Of a stretch of DNA of 64,000 bases, positions 53,920-62,553 are shown in pieces. Origin of the DNA: Rhizobium sp. P32RR-XVIII (GTDB lineage: Bacteria; Pseudomonadota; Alphaproteobacteria; Rhizobiales; Rhizobiaceae). The stretch spans positions 1-64,000 of the forward strand of contig NZ_JABAIH010000022.1 in assembly GCF_012641395.1 (NCBI RefSeq). Direction: 5' to 3'. The first letter of the stretch is position 1; each line of letters begins with the position of its first letter. The translations under genes were made by a program, and so were the position numbers. The notes under the pieces were generated by a model. That model did not search any database, had not been told where the DNA came from, and saw only the letters and a list, made by a program, of their open reading frames with translations.

Positions 53920-55982
53920 CCTTCCCAACCTGGCGCGACTGGCTATTCTCCGGCAAGGCCTTTCTGGCATCGATGGCTGCGCTCTTCATTGCGCTGTCGC
54001 TTGACCTGCCTCGGCCCTACTGGGCAATGGCGGCCGTCTACGTCGTCGCCAATCCGCTTGCCGGCGCCACCAGCTCCAAGGGTCTTTTCCGTGCGCTGGG
54101 CACTCTGATCGGCGCCGCCGCCGCCGTGCTCTTCGTGCCGCTCTTCGTGAACGCACCTGTATTGCTGAGTTTGGTCGTCGCGCTATGGACCGGCACGCTG
54201 CTTTTTATCTCGATGCTTGATCGCTCGTCGCGCAGCTATGTCTTCATGCTCGCCGGCTATTCCCTGCCGCTGATCGCCCTGCCCACAGTCGGATCTCCGG
54301 AAACGATTTTCGACACCGCGCTCGCCCGCTCCGAGGAGATCATCATCGGTATCGTTTGCGCGAGCGTCGTCAGTGCCGTCGTCTTTCCGACCAGCGTCGG
54401 TACGGTGCTTGGTCCGCGTATCTCTTCCTGGCTCGACGACGCCGGCACCTGGGCCGACGAAATCTTGCGGGGCGAGGGGGCCACTCCCGCGACGCCGCTC
54501 AAGCGCCAGAAGCTGGCGGCCGACGTCACTGGACTCGACCTCATCATCAGCCAGCTCGGTTATGATGCCGGAACGAGGGATATCGTGCGCCATTCCCGGG
54601 AGCTGCGCGGCCGGATGCTGATGCTTCTCCCATTGTTCTCCTCGCTTGCCGACCGCTTGCATGCGCTGAAGATGCAGGGCGGCGGCCTGCCGAAAGATCT
54701 CGTATCGGTGCTGAACGCGGCCGCTGACTGGCTGAAGCAGGGAGGCAGTTGCTCGAACGAGACAGCCGACGGCCTCAACCGCGAAATCGCGCGCCTGCAA
54801 GAGCGCAATCGATCCCTTGAATGGAATGATCTGGTCCTGTCCAGCGCACTCACGCGCCTGAAGGAGATCGTGGATCTCTGGCAGGATTGCCTGACGCTGC
54901 GCGACGAAATCGTCAGCGGCCGGCACTTCGGTCCATGGCGATACGTCTTCCGCCACCATGGCGTGGTCGGCCCTGCCAGACATTACGATTACGGTCTTTT
55001 GGCGTTTGCCGCCGGCACGGTCGTCGTCGGCACCTTCGCCGCGTGCATGTTCTGGATCTGGACGGGTTGGGCAAACGGTGCCGGTTTCGTTACGCTGGCG
55101 GCCGTTGCCTGTTCTTTCTTTGCCGCATTCGATCGTCCCGCGCCCTTGATCACGTCGATGTTCATTTGGTGCGGCGTCAGCGTTATCATTGCTTTCGTCT
55201 ACATTTTCGGCATCCTGCCCGCCATCAACAGCTATGAGATGCTGGTGGTCGTCTTCGCGCCTCCCTTCCTGCTTCTCGGCCTCCTGGTTCCGAAACCGCA
55301 GTTCAACCTGCTCGCCATGTTGATGGCGGTCAACAGCGCTTCCTTCATTGCGCTGCAGGATCATTACACCGCCGATTTCACGACCTTCGTCAACGAGGGG
55401 ATAGCAGCTGTCGGGGGTGTCGGTTTCGCACTTGTCTGGACCCTTGTTACGCGGCCCTTCGGTGCCGAGATTGCCGCCCGCCGCCTGGTTCGTGCCGGAT
55501 GGAAGGACCTCGCCGAGACGGCATCCGGCGAACGGCATGACGACTACGAGCGCCTGTCCGGGCGCATCCTCGACCGCTTGGGGCAATTGGTGCCGCGACT
55601 CGCTGCCATCGACCAACGGGAATTGAGGAAGGTCGACGGTTACGCCGAGGTCCGCCTAGGGTTCAATGTGCTGATGTTGCAGCAGGTACGTCCCGATCTG
55701 CGCCCGCCTGCAGTCAGCGCGATCGATTCCGTGCTGTCGGGCATCTCGGAATTCTATCGCGCCCGGCTGAAGGTGGGCGAAGCGATCGATCCGCCGCAGG
55801 CGTTACGACAATCGATCGATGATGCCCTGCGGACGATCCTAACCGAGGACTCTGGAAGTGGCAGCCAGGCCGTCGACGCGCTGGTTGGTCTCCGCCGCGC
55901 GCTGTTCCCGAACGATGCGCCGCCGGAAATCGCGCAAATGCCCGAATCAGAAACGTTCCATCTCCGACTTGCTGCCGAGTAA
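53916..55982 (+). CDS. FUSC-family exporter subunit (AaeB-like)
   Basis: A 688-residue inner-membrane protein of the aromatic acid exporter family. Two similar membrane blocks (residues about 15-165: LASMAALFIALSLDLPRPYW, GLFRALGTLIGAAAAVLFVP; and about 360-510: FAAGTVVVGTFAACMFWIWT, FVTLAAVACSFFAAFDRPAP) are each followed by a cytoplasmic part. AaeB relatives expel aromatic carboxylates such as p-hydroxybenzoate. It is flanked by AaeX- and AaeA-like genes, completing the tripartite inner-membrane part. Confidence 0.9.
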   Translation: MTFPTWRDWLFSGKAFLASMAALFIALSLDLPRPYWAMAAVYVVANPLAGATSSKGLFRALGTLIGAAAAVLFVPLFVNAPVLLSLVVALWTGTLLFISMLDRSSRSYVFMLAGYSLPLIALPTVGSPETIFDTALARSEEIIIGIVCASVVSAVVFPTSVGTVLGPRISSWLDDAGTWADEILRGEGATPATPLKRQKLAADVTGLDLIISQLGYDAGTRDIVRHSRELRGRMLMLLPLFSSLADRLHALKMQGGGLPKDLVSVLNAAADWLKQGGSCSNETADGLNREIARLQERNRSLEWNDLVLSSALTRLKEIVDLWQDCLTLRDEIVSGRHFGPWRYVFRHHGVVGPARHYDYGLLAFAAGTVVVGTFAACMFWIWTGWANGAGFVTLAAVACSFFAAFDRPAPLITSMFIWCGVSVIIAFVYIFGILPAINSYEMLVVVFAPPFLLLGLLVPKPQFNLLAMLMAVNSASFIALQDHYTADFTTFVNEGIAAVGGVGFALVWTLVTRPFGAEIAARRLVRAGWKDLAETASGERHDDYERLSGRILDRLGQLVPRLAAIDQRELRKVDGYAEVRLGFNVLMLQQVRPDLRPPAVSAIDSVLSGISEFYRARLKVGEAIDPPQALRQSIDDALRTILTEDSGSGSQAVDALVGLRRALFPNDAPPEIAQMPESETFHLRLAAE

Positions 55983-55986
55983 CGCC

Positions 55987-56196
55987 ATGCCTGCAGAGTT
56001 CGATATTTACGGCGTCTACGTTCCACGCCTGCTCATCCTCATGCTTCTCGCCTTTGTCGTCAGCATCGTCATCCGACGCGGGCTTGCCTGGATCGGCGCC
56101 TATGCGCTGGTCTGGCATCGCGGTCTCTTCGATCTCGCCCTCTATGTCCTGTTGCTTGGCGCTGTTTCATACATCACACGCTGGTACTTCACATGA
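55987..56196 (+). CDS. Small membrane protein DUF1656 (AaeX-like)
   Basis: A 69-residue protein with two membrane helices: FDIYGVYVPRLLILMLLAFV and GLFDLALYVLLLGAVSYITR. The start ATG at 55987 lies four bases after the aaeB-like stop; a longer frame upstream is a shadow. AaeX-like proteins accompany AaeAB pumps. It overlaps the next gene by four bases. Confidence 0.9.
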   Translation: MPAEFDIYGVYVPRLLILMLLAFVVSIVIRRGLAWIGAYALVWHRGLFDLALYVLLLGAVSYITRWYFT

Positions 56197-57059
56197 AATC
56201 GCTCAAAACCGCCGCTCGTGTCCTTGTTACGCTTGTCTTCGTCGTCGCTGCTATATTCGTTGGCCGCGATCTCTGGGGTCACTACATGTACGAGCCCTGG
56301 ACGCGTGACGCGCGCCTTCGCGCCGATGTGGTCGGCATCGCCCCGGACGTCTCCGGCCTGGTCAGCAAAGTCGTCGTCACGGACAATCAGGATGTGAAGA
56401 AGGGCGACATTCTCTTCTACGTCGATCGCGAGCGTTTCACGATCGCGCTGGCGCAAGCCAATGCGGCGCTCGGCAGCAGCAAGGCGGCGCTCGATCAGGC
56501 TCGCCGCGAAAACGACCGCCAGCAACGGCTCGGCGAAGCTGCGTCCGTGCAGCAGAAGGAGCAGGCGCGTACCGCCCAGGACCAAGCCGAAGCCGCCTAT
56601 CAAGAGGCGATTGCGAATCGCGATCTCGCCCAGCTCAATCTCGACCGGTCTGAGGTGAGGGCGACGGTGAACGGCAGCGTCACCAACCTCAGCCTACGGC
56701 CGGGCGACTATGTGACGGCGGGCATGGCGAAAGTCGCTCTCGTCGATACGGACTCATTGAGGGTGGAAGGCTATTTCGAGGAAACGAAGCTGCCGCGCAT
56801 CCATGTGGGCGACAGGGTTGTCATCCGCCTGATGGGGCAGCCCGAGAAGATCGAGGGCCGTGTCGAGAGTGTGGCGACCGGCATCGAGGATCGCGAACGC
56901 ACCGACGGCACAGGGCTTCTCGCCAATATCAACCCAACCTTCAGCTGGGTACGGCTCGCTCAGCGCGTGCCGGTGCGCATCCGTCTTGAAAAGGTTCCGG
57001 AGGGAACTAGGCTGATCGCCGGCCTGACGGTGACGGTGGAGGTCATGTCGGACGGTTGA
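56193..57059 (+). CDS. HlyD-family membrane fusion protein (AaeA-like)
   Basis: A 288-residue periplasmic adaptor anchored by an N-terminal helix (VLVTLVFVVAAIFVGRDLWG). The biotinyl-lipoyl half motifs (VVGIAPDVSGLVSKVVVTDN, VRATVNGSVTNLSLRPGDYV) flank a coiled-coil hairpin rich in Ala/Gln/Glu (about residues 85-145). It links the FUSC pump to an outer-membrane channel. Last gene of the MarR-controlled efflux operon. Confidence 0.92.
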   Translation: MKSLKTAARVLVTLVFVVAAIFVGRDLWGHYMYEPWTRDARLRADVVGIAPDVSGLVSKVVVTDNQDVKKGDILFYVDRERFTIALAQANAALGSSKAALDQARRENDRQQRLGEAASVQQKEQARTAQDQAEAAYQEAIANRDLAQLNLDRSEVRATVNGSVTNLSLRPGDYVTAGMAKVALVDTDSLRVEGYFEETKLPRIHVGDRVVIRLMGQPEKIEGRVESVATGIEDRERTDGTGLLANINPTFSWVRLAQRVPVRIRLEKVPEGTRLIAGLTVTVEVMSDG

Positions 57060-57470
57060 TTTTCGCGGCATCGGGCAGGTGCACATCAGGCCTAAAGCCT
57101 ATCGAGCGAAAAGAGATTCACGCGACAGGCTTTAGAATGTTGCTTTCCTGGATGTTTCTGACCCGCGCAGTGCTACTGGGGACGATTGCGGTGGTAACGT
57201 GGCAGAAGATGAACGACAGGGTGCTGCAACTGCCGGGATGCTCGGTCCCCGAGATGCGTCCTGTGTAAGCCGCACTGACGGTTGCCATGACGGCATGTTA
57301 GTCATCCCCGAAATGTTTGAAACAAATTTCTGGTAGGCCCGATCCTATTAGGTGCAAATGCCTAAAGCATCGCGATCAATCGCACCAATTGTTTCGATGC
57401 CCGGGGCGCCATTTTCGAGCGAAGCCTTCCCGCAACAGCGTCTTGCCGATTTCTTCACCGTTGGCCCGGT

Positions 57471-57680
57471 AGTGAGGTTGGGCATCGCTTCCGCAAAACA
57501 CACGGCGTGCTCGCCAGTCCCGCAACCAATCTCTAGCACCACGCCATGTGTCGGAAGAACACGTTTTAGGACCGCAAGGATCGGTTCCAAATTTCGCGCA
57601 GCCGAAGGCGAGAACATGCGCTGGTCGGCGCTTACGCCGCGCTTTTCAAGCGCAACAGGCGGGCGGTTGTCGTTGTCCTC
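57471..57680 (-). pseudogene. DUF938 methyltransferase, N-terminal fragment
   Basis: The minus strand reads RMFSPSAARNLEPILAVLKR, VLPTHGVVLEIGCGTGEHAV and CFAEAMPNL, the start of a DUF938 SAM-dependent methyltransferase with its glycine-rich motif I. After about 57471 the homology stops and the frame ends at 57348 in unrelated sequence. Four fifths of the gene are missing; an IS6 remnant lies upstream. Confidence 0.7.
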
Positions 57681-57787
57681 TGACACGGGCCGTAAAATCC
57701 CTGGGACGATTCCCGCTTTATAGCTGAAAAAATGATGGAACTGAACCTCGGAGGTTCTGGACTTCCGGAATGGGTCAGGGCCTGCCG

Positions 57788-58303
57788 GGTTTTGTTGCAA
57801 ATTTGAAGGGCCCTGATGGTGGGCTGATTGTCAGGGCTGCTCAGCGGGTGCCCGCAAGATTTTCGAACTGTTCGGCAAGTGACATGCCGGCAGCGTGAGT
57901 ACCAAGCAGTTGGTGCTTGCGCAGCATGTGGACCATCTCGATGCCTGACAATGTCGCCGCTGCGGATTGGAAGGACTTGAACCCGAGCATTGGTCTGACG
58001 CGACGTTTGATCCGCCGATGATCCTGCTCGATGCGGTTGTTCAGATATTTGCTCTGCCAGATGCGAATGGGTTCAAGACGGCGGCAGGACCGATCCTGAA
58101 GCCGGCTTGCGGTGGTAGATGCAATGATCGCTTTCCCGTTCGTGTGACTGCCGTGGATAACAATGCGTTCCGGCCGGTCATACCAGATGCCAACGCACGC
58201 ACAACAAAATCACCGACTGCTCGAAATGCCGACCTTTGAACATTGCCAATCTCCGCAGCCACCGGAGATCAATGCCATGCCACCCGTAACCAGGAAGTTT
58301 GCA
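57788..58303 (-). mobile_element. IS6-family element with a large internal deletion
   Basis: The transposase start survives as MFKGRHF near 58241, then an internal deletion leads to HGSHTNGKAIIAS, RLEPIRIWQSKYLNNRIEQD, HRRIKRRVRPMLGFKSFQSA, GIEMVHMLRKHQLLGTHAAG and the stop at about 57843. TGTTGCAAAT at 57793 fits the end of the element; GTTTGCAAC near 58290 could be the other end. About 300 bases of the 820-base element are missing. Confidence 0.75.
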
Positions 58304-58653
58304 ACCCTATCCATTCAATATTCCCGGTCAACGTTACAATTGCAACCATCCGATGGGCGATCGCAACTTGCCTGTAACGTAATCGGCTTAGCCATACCGG
58401 CAGCGCCGTCTCCATGGTGTCCGATAGACATAGGCGGCTCTCCGAGACGTGCGCTTCTCCCAAATAGGGAGACAAATGTACGGAACAGAAAATTCACCCT
58501 TGCTGGCCGGAATGATCGGTCGGAGATGGCGCCGGGAGACCGTTTCCTGATGCGCCTATCTTCCGTTTCACGATCAAAAGGAGCGTTCCTGACGCGTGGT
58601 GCAGTGACCGAGCCGAAACAACAGTTCGCCTTGGATCGTAGAAGGAGACCAGG

Positions 58654-59706
58654 ATGCATGAGATCGTACCCGAATTATCGATTCAAAAGGCAGCGAAAGG
58701 GCTTCGCATCTGTGTTGCCGGTGCCGGTGCAATCGGCATCACGCTTGCGACACGGCTGTCAATAAGCGGGCATTCCGTCAGTGTTCTTGCCCGAGGGGAA
58801 AGCCTCGTTGCTATCAAGAAAAATGGCTTGTCTCTTATGGACGCCGAAGGAGAACATCGGGCTCATGTCACCGTCGGCACCGCCGACGAGCTTCAGAACG
58901 CGGATGTGCTTTTTCTTTGCGCCAAGGCGCAAGACCTTGAATCCCTGGCCGAGGCCGTACAACCCCTCATTCATCCTGAGACGCTCGTCGTTCCGTTCGT
59001 TAACGGCATTCCATGGTGGTATTTCCAAGGGGTTGAAGGGCGTCACGCCGGCCGCACCGTTCTGGCTGTCGACCCTCGTCAGCGCCTCAAGCGATTGCTG
59101 CCGGAGCAGCGTGTAATTGGCGCCGTTACGACAATCACTGCAGAAAGACTTGCGCCCGGCGTTGCCCGTACCAGAAACCCTCTCCGTTGCGTCATAGGAG
59201 AGATAGACCATCGTCGCAGCGATAGAACGGACCGGCTTGCAGCTCTGTTGGCTGAAAGCGGGATAGCCACGCGCGTCACGGAAAGGATACGTGATGCCCT
59301 GTGGACGAAGGTCGTTGCCAACTTGTGTAGCAATCCGCTTTCGGTTGTCACCGGCGCCACGTTACGTGATGTTTGTGGTGATCCGTCTTTGTCCATCGTA
59401 AGCCGAAAGCTGGTCGATGAAGGCTTGTTGGTCGCTGCTTCGTTTGGCGCGCGATTGGAGCTCGATCCCAGCTCGCTTCTCGCGATGGGCGCCAGCATGG
59501 GCGATTTTAAGACTTCGATGCTTCAGGATTACGAAAAGGGCCTGCCACTTGAGTTGGCGGCAATTTGCAACGCCGTTATGGAGTTGGGAGAGCTTGAAGG
59601 TATTTCAATGCCTTTTACAAGAACGATAACAATTCTCTCGCAGTTCAAAAGCAGCATGCGCCAGAAGGCCCCCTACGTCGAATCGGAGAGAACCAACGCG
59701 GCATAG
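58654..59706 (+). CDS. Ketopantoate reductase family (PanE/ApbA) oxidoreductase
   Basis: A 350-residue NADP-dependent reductase: ICVAGAGAIGITLATRLSIS is the dinucleotide loop (GxGxxG), and LWTKVVANLCSNPLSVVTGA holds the catalytic Lys and the Asn/Ser of the family. AGGAGACCAGG precedes the ATG at 58654. The protein is 40-50 residues longer than typical PanE, with an N-terminal extension before the Rossmann fold and a loop around VEGRHAGRTVLAVDPRQR. Many such paralogues act on other 2-keto acids, so pantoate synthesis is not assumed. Confidence 0.85.
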   Translation: MHEIVPELSIQKAAKGLRICVAGAGAIGITLATRLSISGHSVSVLARGESLVAIKKNGLSLMDAEGEHRAHVTVGTADELQNADVLFLCAKAQDLESLAEAVQPLIHPETLVVPFVNGIPWWYFQGVEGRHAGRTVLAVDPRQRLKRLLPEQRVIGAVTTITAERLAPGVARTRNPLRCVIGEIDHRRSDRTDRLAALLAESGIATRVTERIRDALWTKVVANLCSNPLSVVTGATLRDVCGDPSLSIVSRKLVDEGLLVAASFGARLELDPSSLLAMGASMGDFKTSMLQDYEKGLPLELAAICNAVMELGELEGISMPFTRTITILSQFKSSMRQKAPYVESERTNAA

Positions 59707-59963
59707 TTGTTCTTGCTACACGCTTGTTGATATTGCTCGGCAGGCAGAAGCCGGAATAGACGCGAGTGCTTGTGACATTACCGGTTAACCCGGTCGAAGT
59801 CGTGTTGAATTCACCGCGACAGACGATGCAGGCTGCGATTGACATGCTTTCCATGGTTTCGGTTGTCTTTGCGTAAGGCTCGTTTGGCCTGGATCGGCCG
59901 AACCGGGCTCTGCGGGATGCCTGCGATTGTCGATGGGCTTCTGCGGCGCAAGGCGGCATTAGC

Positions 59964-60068
59964 GCGGTTCAGCTTTTCACGGAATCGCAGAACCGCTCTA
60001 TCTCTTTGTTTTTTCGTAATTCCCGCCGGGGAAAACCGCTTCGCACTTTTCCTGAAATTGCTCTAGGA
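59964..60068. repeat. Rhizobial intergenic repeat with palindromes
   Basis: The stretch starts with a stem GCGGTTC (59964-59970) pairing with GAACCGC (59990-59996) around TTTTCACGGAATCGCA-like loop sequence and ends CCTGAAATTGCTCTAG. I recall this composition from repeated intergenic elements common in Rhizobium/Sinorhizobium genomes (RIME-like). Only one copy is seen in this window, so repetition cannot be shown here. The flanking 59707-60133 region holds no supported gene. Confidence 0.5.
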
Positions 60069-60133
60069 GGCAGACCACAAACATTTCAGCCACCAAGGCC
60101 GGGCGAAATCTGCTGATCGGCACCAACCGCTTG

Positions 60134-60391
60134 TTATTCCATATCGTCGGCATATAGAGCGGCCAGTTCTGGATACATTGACATCCCAGCGAGAACCAGC
60201 CCATCGAAAATGATGCGCAGTAACAATGATGCCGCGCTATCATGTCGTTGCGCAAGCACAACTGGCTGAGTTACGGCTGGCTGATCCGCTGGATTCGGAG
60301 ACACCAACAAAGAACCATTGACTGCCATGAGGCGTGGGTAAAGCATCCGCTTTACATCATCACCGCCAGTGCTCACATTTTTATAGGACAT
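60134..60391 (-). CDS. Small hypothetical protein
   Basis: An 85-residue frame, MSYKNVSTGGDDVKRMLYPR followed by LMAVNGSLLVSPNPADQPAV and a C-terminal IIFDGLVLAGMSMYPELAAL. I do not recognise the family. The composition (few rare residues, a conserved-looking ordered C-terminal helix) is compatible with a real gene; the start at 60391 lies after AAAAATGTGAGC, a weak ribosome binding site. It stands alone between a repeat and an AT-rich region. Confidence 0.4.
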   Translation of the reverse strand: MSYKNVSTGGDDVKRMLYPRLMAVNGSLLVSPNPADQPAVTQPVVLAQRHDSAASLLLRIIFDGLVLAGMSMYPELAALYADDME

Positions 60392-60611
60392 TCTGGGCCT
60401 CCGATTTAGCAATCGGAGAATTATCTTTGAGAATTACCCACTAATTACAATAAATAGACATTATATTTCGGATGAAACGGGAGCTGTACGTCCATCTATT
60501 TCGATACCAAATAGAAATCTTGACGCTACAAAAGTAGCCGAAAAGGCCGGCTCTGAAACAATCTTAGAACATCGAGCGGCAACACTTGGGTAGCTTTTCA
60601 AGGAGGCACCC

Positions 60612-60872
60612 ATGGCGAATCCTGTCAACGCCACTCGACCATTCAACACTCACCCACCAATTGCGCGTGCCAATGACGGACAGTCGAAGTCACGCAGCCG
60701 GGTTTTCCGGACTACCCCTCGCCGGATCGTGGAATATTTCTTCCGTTCTAAACCGCGAAGAATTGATGGATTAACGCCACACCTTCAGCGCGACATAGGC
60801 CTTACGGACTTTTATCTCCCCAAGAGAGGAGTTCCGTCGACAACATCCGAAGATTTCTTCCCCTATTGCTGA
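60612..60872 (+). CDS. Small basic protein with a DUF1127-like C-terminus
   Basis: An 86-residue protein preceded by AAGGAGGCACCC, a very good ribosome binding site. The N-terminal 40 residues are disordered and basic; the rest reads RRIVEYFFRSKPRRIDGLTP and HLQRDIGLTDFYLPKRG. The H-L-x-R-D-I-G-L part resembles the end of DUF1127 proteins, small alphaproteobacterial regulators often induced by stress. The similarity is short, so I keep it as likely real but unassigned. Confidence 0.6.
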   Translation: MANPVNATRPFNTHPPIARANDGQSKSRSRVFRTTPRRIVEYFFRSKPRRIDGLTPHLQRDIGLTDFYLPKRGVPSTTSEDFFPYC

Positions 60873-61014
60873 TGCCGTCGCCTAAGTTGCAAACACGACC
60901 ATTCCCCGTCAGTCGCAATCAAAGCCTAACCAGGCTCCTAAATTCCCAGCCAGATCTGGGAACGGCATGGTTTGCAAATCGACTGCCCTTCCTGCGCAAG
61001 CTGTCGTTGGAACC

Positions 61015-62352
61015 CTATTGCTGACATGCAAGTGCCGCGCGCTCTTCAATACCTGCGGGAAACTCCAGCCCGTCACCATTCTTGCAAAGATAGAGTCCGA
61101 TACCAAGCGCCAGAGCCGCGATGAAGAGAAGATAATATGCAGGCGCCATTGGATTAAGCGGCAGCAACAAGCTCACAGCCGCGGGTGTCAAGCCGCCGAA
61201 GACGGCGTAAGATAAATTATAGGAAAAAGAAACGCCTGTGAAACGTACACACGCGGGAAAGGCCCGCACCATTGCGTAAGGAACGGCGCCTACCACACCG
61301 ACCGACAGTCCCATAAGTGCGTAAAGGGCAAGGGCAATCGGCAGTGACACGGCCGCGAAACTATAGAAGGTGAATGTTGCGGCGCCAAAGAATATGCTTC
61401 CCGCGACAAAAAATCCTCTAGAGCCTACTCTGTCCACAATCGCACCGGCAGCGGCAGAGCCGAAGATAAGGAAAAGCGCGCCGAAACCAGTCGCGAGAAG
61501 AGATTGTTGTGCTGTGTATCCGTAGAGTTGCTGCAAGAAGGTCGCAGTCATCAATGTTGTGACGACGACGCCGGCAGAAAGAAACCACGTCAGCAGCAAA
61601 GAGACGGCAATGCTGTGCGGGTAGTCACGCAAGACCACCTTGAGCGGAAGCTCCGGAACAAGACGATGGCTCTTCTCCATTTCGGAGAATACGGGCGTTT
61701 CCCGCAGCCAGCGACGTAGATACACCGCAATGAGCCCAAAAACCGCCCCGATGAAGAAGGGAATACGCCATGCAAAGGCGGCAACATCGATCGGCGTGAA
61801 GAGCTCATTGATCAGAGCGGCTACGAAGACTCCCAGCAGAATTCCTAAAGTAAGGCCGGCACAGAGAACGCCGCAGCCAAATCCAACCTGGCGGGAGGGA
61901 ACGTGTTCGGCGACGAAAGTCCACGCTCCCGGGATTTCACCTCCGATCGCCGCCCCCTGCAGAATACGCGTGATCACGAGCAGCACCGGCGCGGCAACTC
62001 CGATCGATGCGTATACCGGAAGAGACGCCATTCCGAGAGTAGAGAGCGCCATGAGCAATATTGAAAATGCGAAAATGCGTTTACGTCCAAAGAGATCGCC
62101 GAAATGGGCGAGTATGATCCCACCGAGCGGGCGCACAAGATAGCCCGTACCGAAGATCCCAAAGACCTGAATCGTCAACAGCCACTCCGGCACGCCCGGC
62201 GGGAAAAAGAGCTTGCCGATTACGACCGCGAAGAAAACAAAAATAATGAAATCGTAAAATTCCAGCGCGCCACCCAGAGCCGCTATTCCGAGGAGCAGAT
62301 AATCCTGCGGGCACAGGTGCCGCGGCCTACTTCTTCTCATTAAGACACGCAC
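61015..62352 (-). CDS. MFS transporter of the metabolite:H+ symporter (MHS) family
   Basis: A 445-residue permease with 12 predicted membrane segments. The MHS marks are LGGALEFYDFIIFVFFAVVI in the first segment, GTGYLVRPLGGIILAHFGDL then FGRKRIF in the second-third loop, and RILQGAAIGGEIPGAWTFVA. Family members import citrate, shikimate, ketoglutarate or proline/betaine with protons. The start may be at 62352 or at the ATG at 62340. No regulator or enzyme gene is directly beside it; PanE-like enzyme and two small genes lie downstream. Confidence 0.9.
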   Translation of the reverse strand: MRVLMRRSRPRHLCPQDYLLLGIAALGGALEFYDFIIFVFFAVVIGKLFFPPGVPEWLLTIQVFGIFGTGYLVRPLGGIILAHFGDLFGRKRIFAFSILLMALSTLGMASLPVYASIGVAAPVLLVITRILQGAAIGGEIPGAWTFVAEHVPSRQVGFGCGVLCAGLTLGILLGVFVAALINELFTPIDVAAFAWRIPFFIGAVFGLIAVYLRRWLRETPVFSEMEKSHRLVPELPLKVVLRDYPHSIAVSLLLTWFLSAGVVVTTLMTATFLQQLYGYTAQQSLLATGFGALFLIFGSAAAGAIVDRVGSRGFFVAGSIFFGAATFTFYSFAAVSLPIALALYALMGLSVGVVGAVPYAMVRAFPACVRFTGVSFSYNLSYAVFGGLTPAAVSLLLPLNPMAPAYYLLFIAALALGIGLYLCKNGDGLEFPAGIEERAALACQQ

Positions 62353-62553
62353 ACAAACCCATCCTTTGAAATCTTGGGCGCAGAACTCCGCCCTCGCTAT
62401 CTTCTCATAACGCTAGAATTGCCGGCTATCGTGCGAAAGCTACTCCCTCGCTTTAAACGAGCAGAATTCCGTTACAAATGAAACGGCGGGAGATATTTGA
62501 GCGGCTTGGCCGGCTCGTAGTTGAGCTTTGGAAAAAGAGGCCGCGAGATCGCG

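Noticed and set aside
54183..55616. 477-residue minus-strand ORF opposite the FUSC exporter
   Set aside because: Antisense shadow of a well-supported gene with Asp/Arg/Gly-rich composition.
57137..57268. 43-residue plus-strand ORF with one hydrophobic stretch after the efflux operon
   Set aside because: No convincing ribosome binding site or homology; it overlaps an inverted repeat (TAAAGCCT..AGGCTTTA) that looks like a terminator.
60909..61106. Small minus-strand ORF overlapping the end of the MFS gene
   Set aside because: Overlaps a clear transporter gene and has no recognisable feature.
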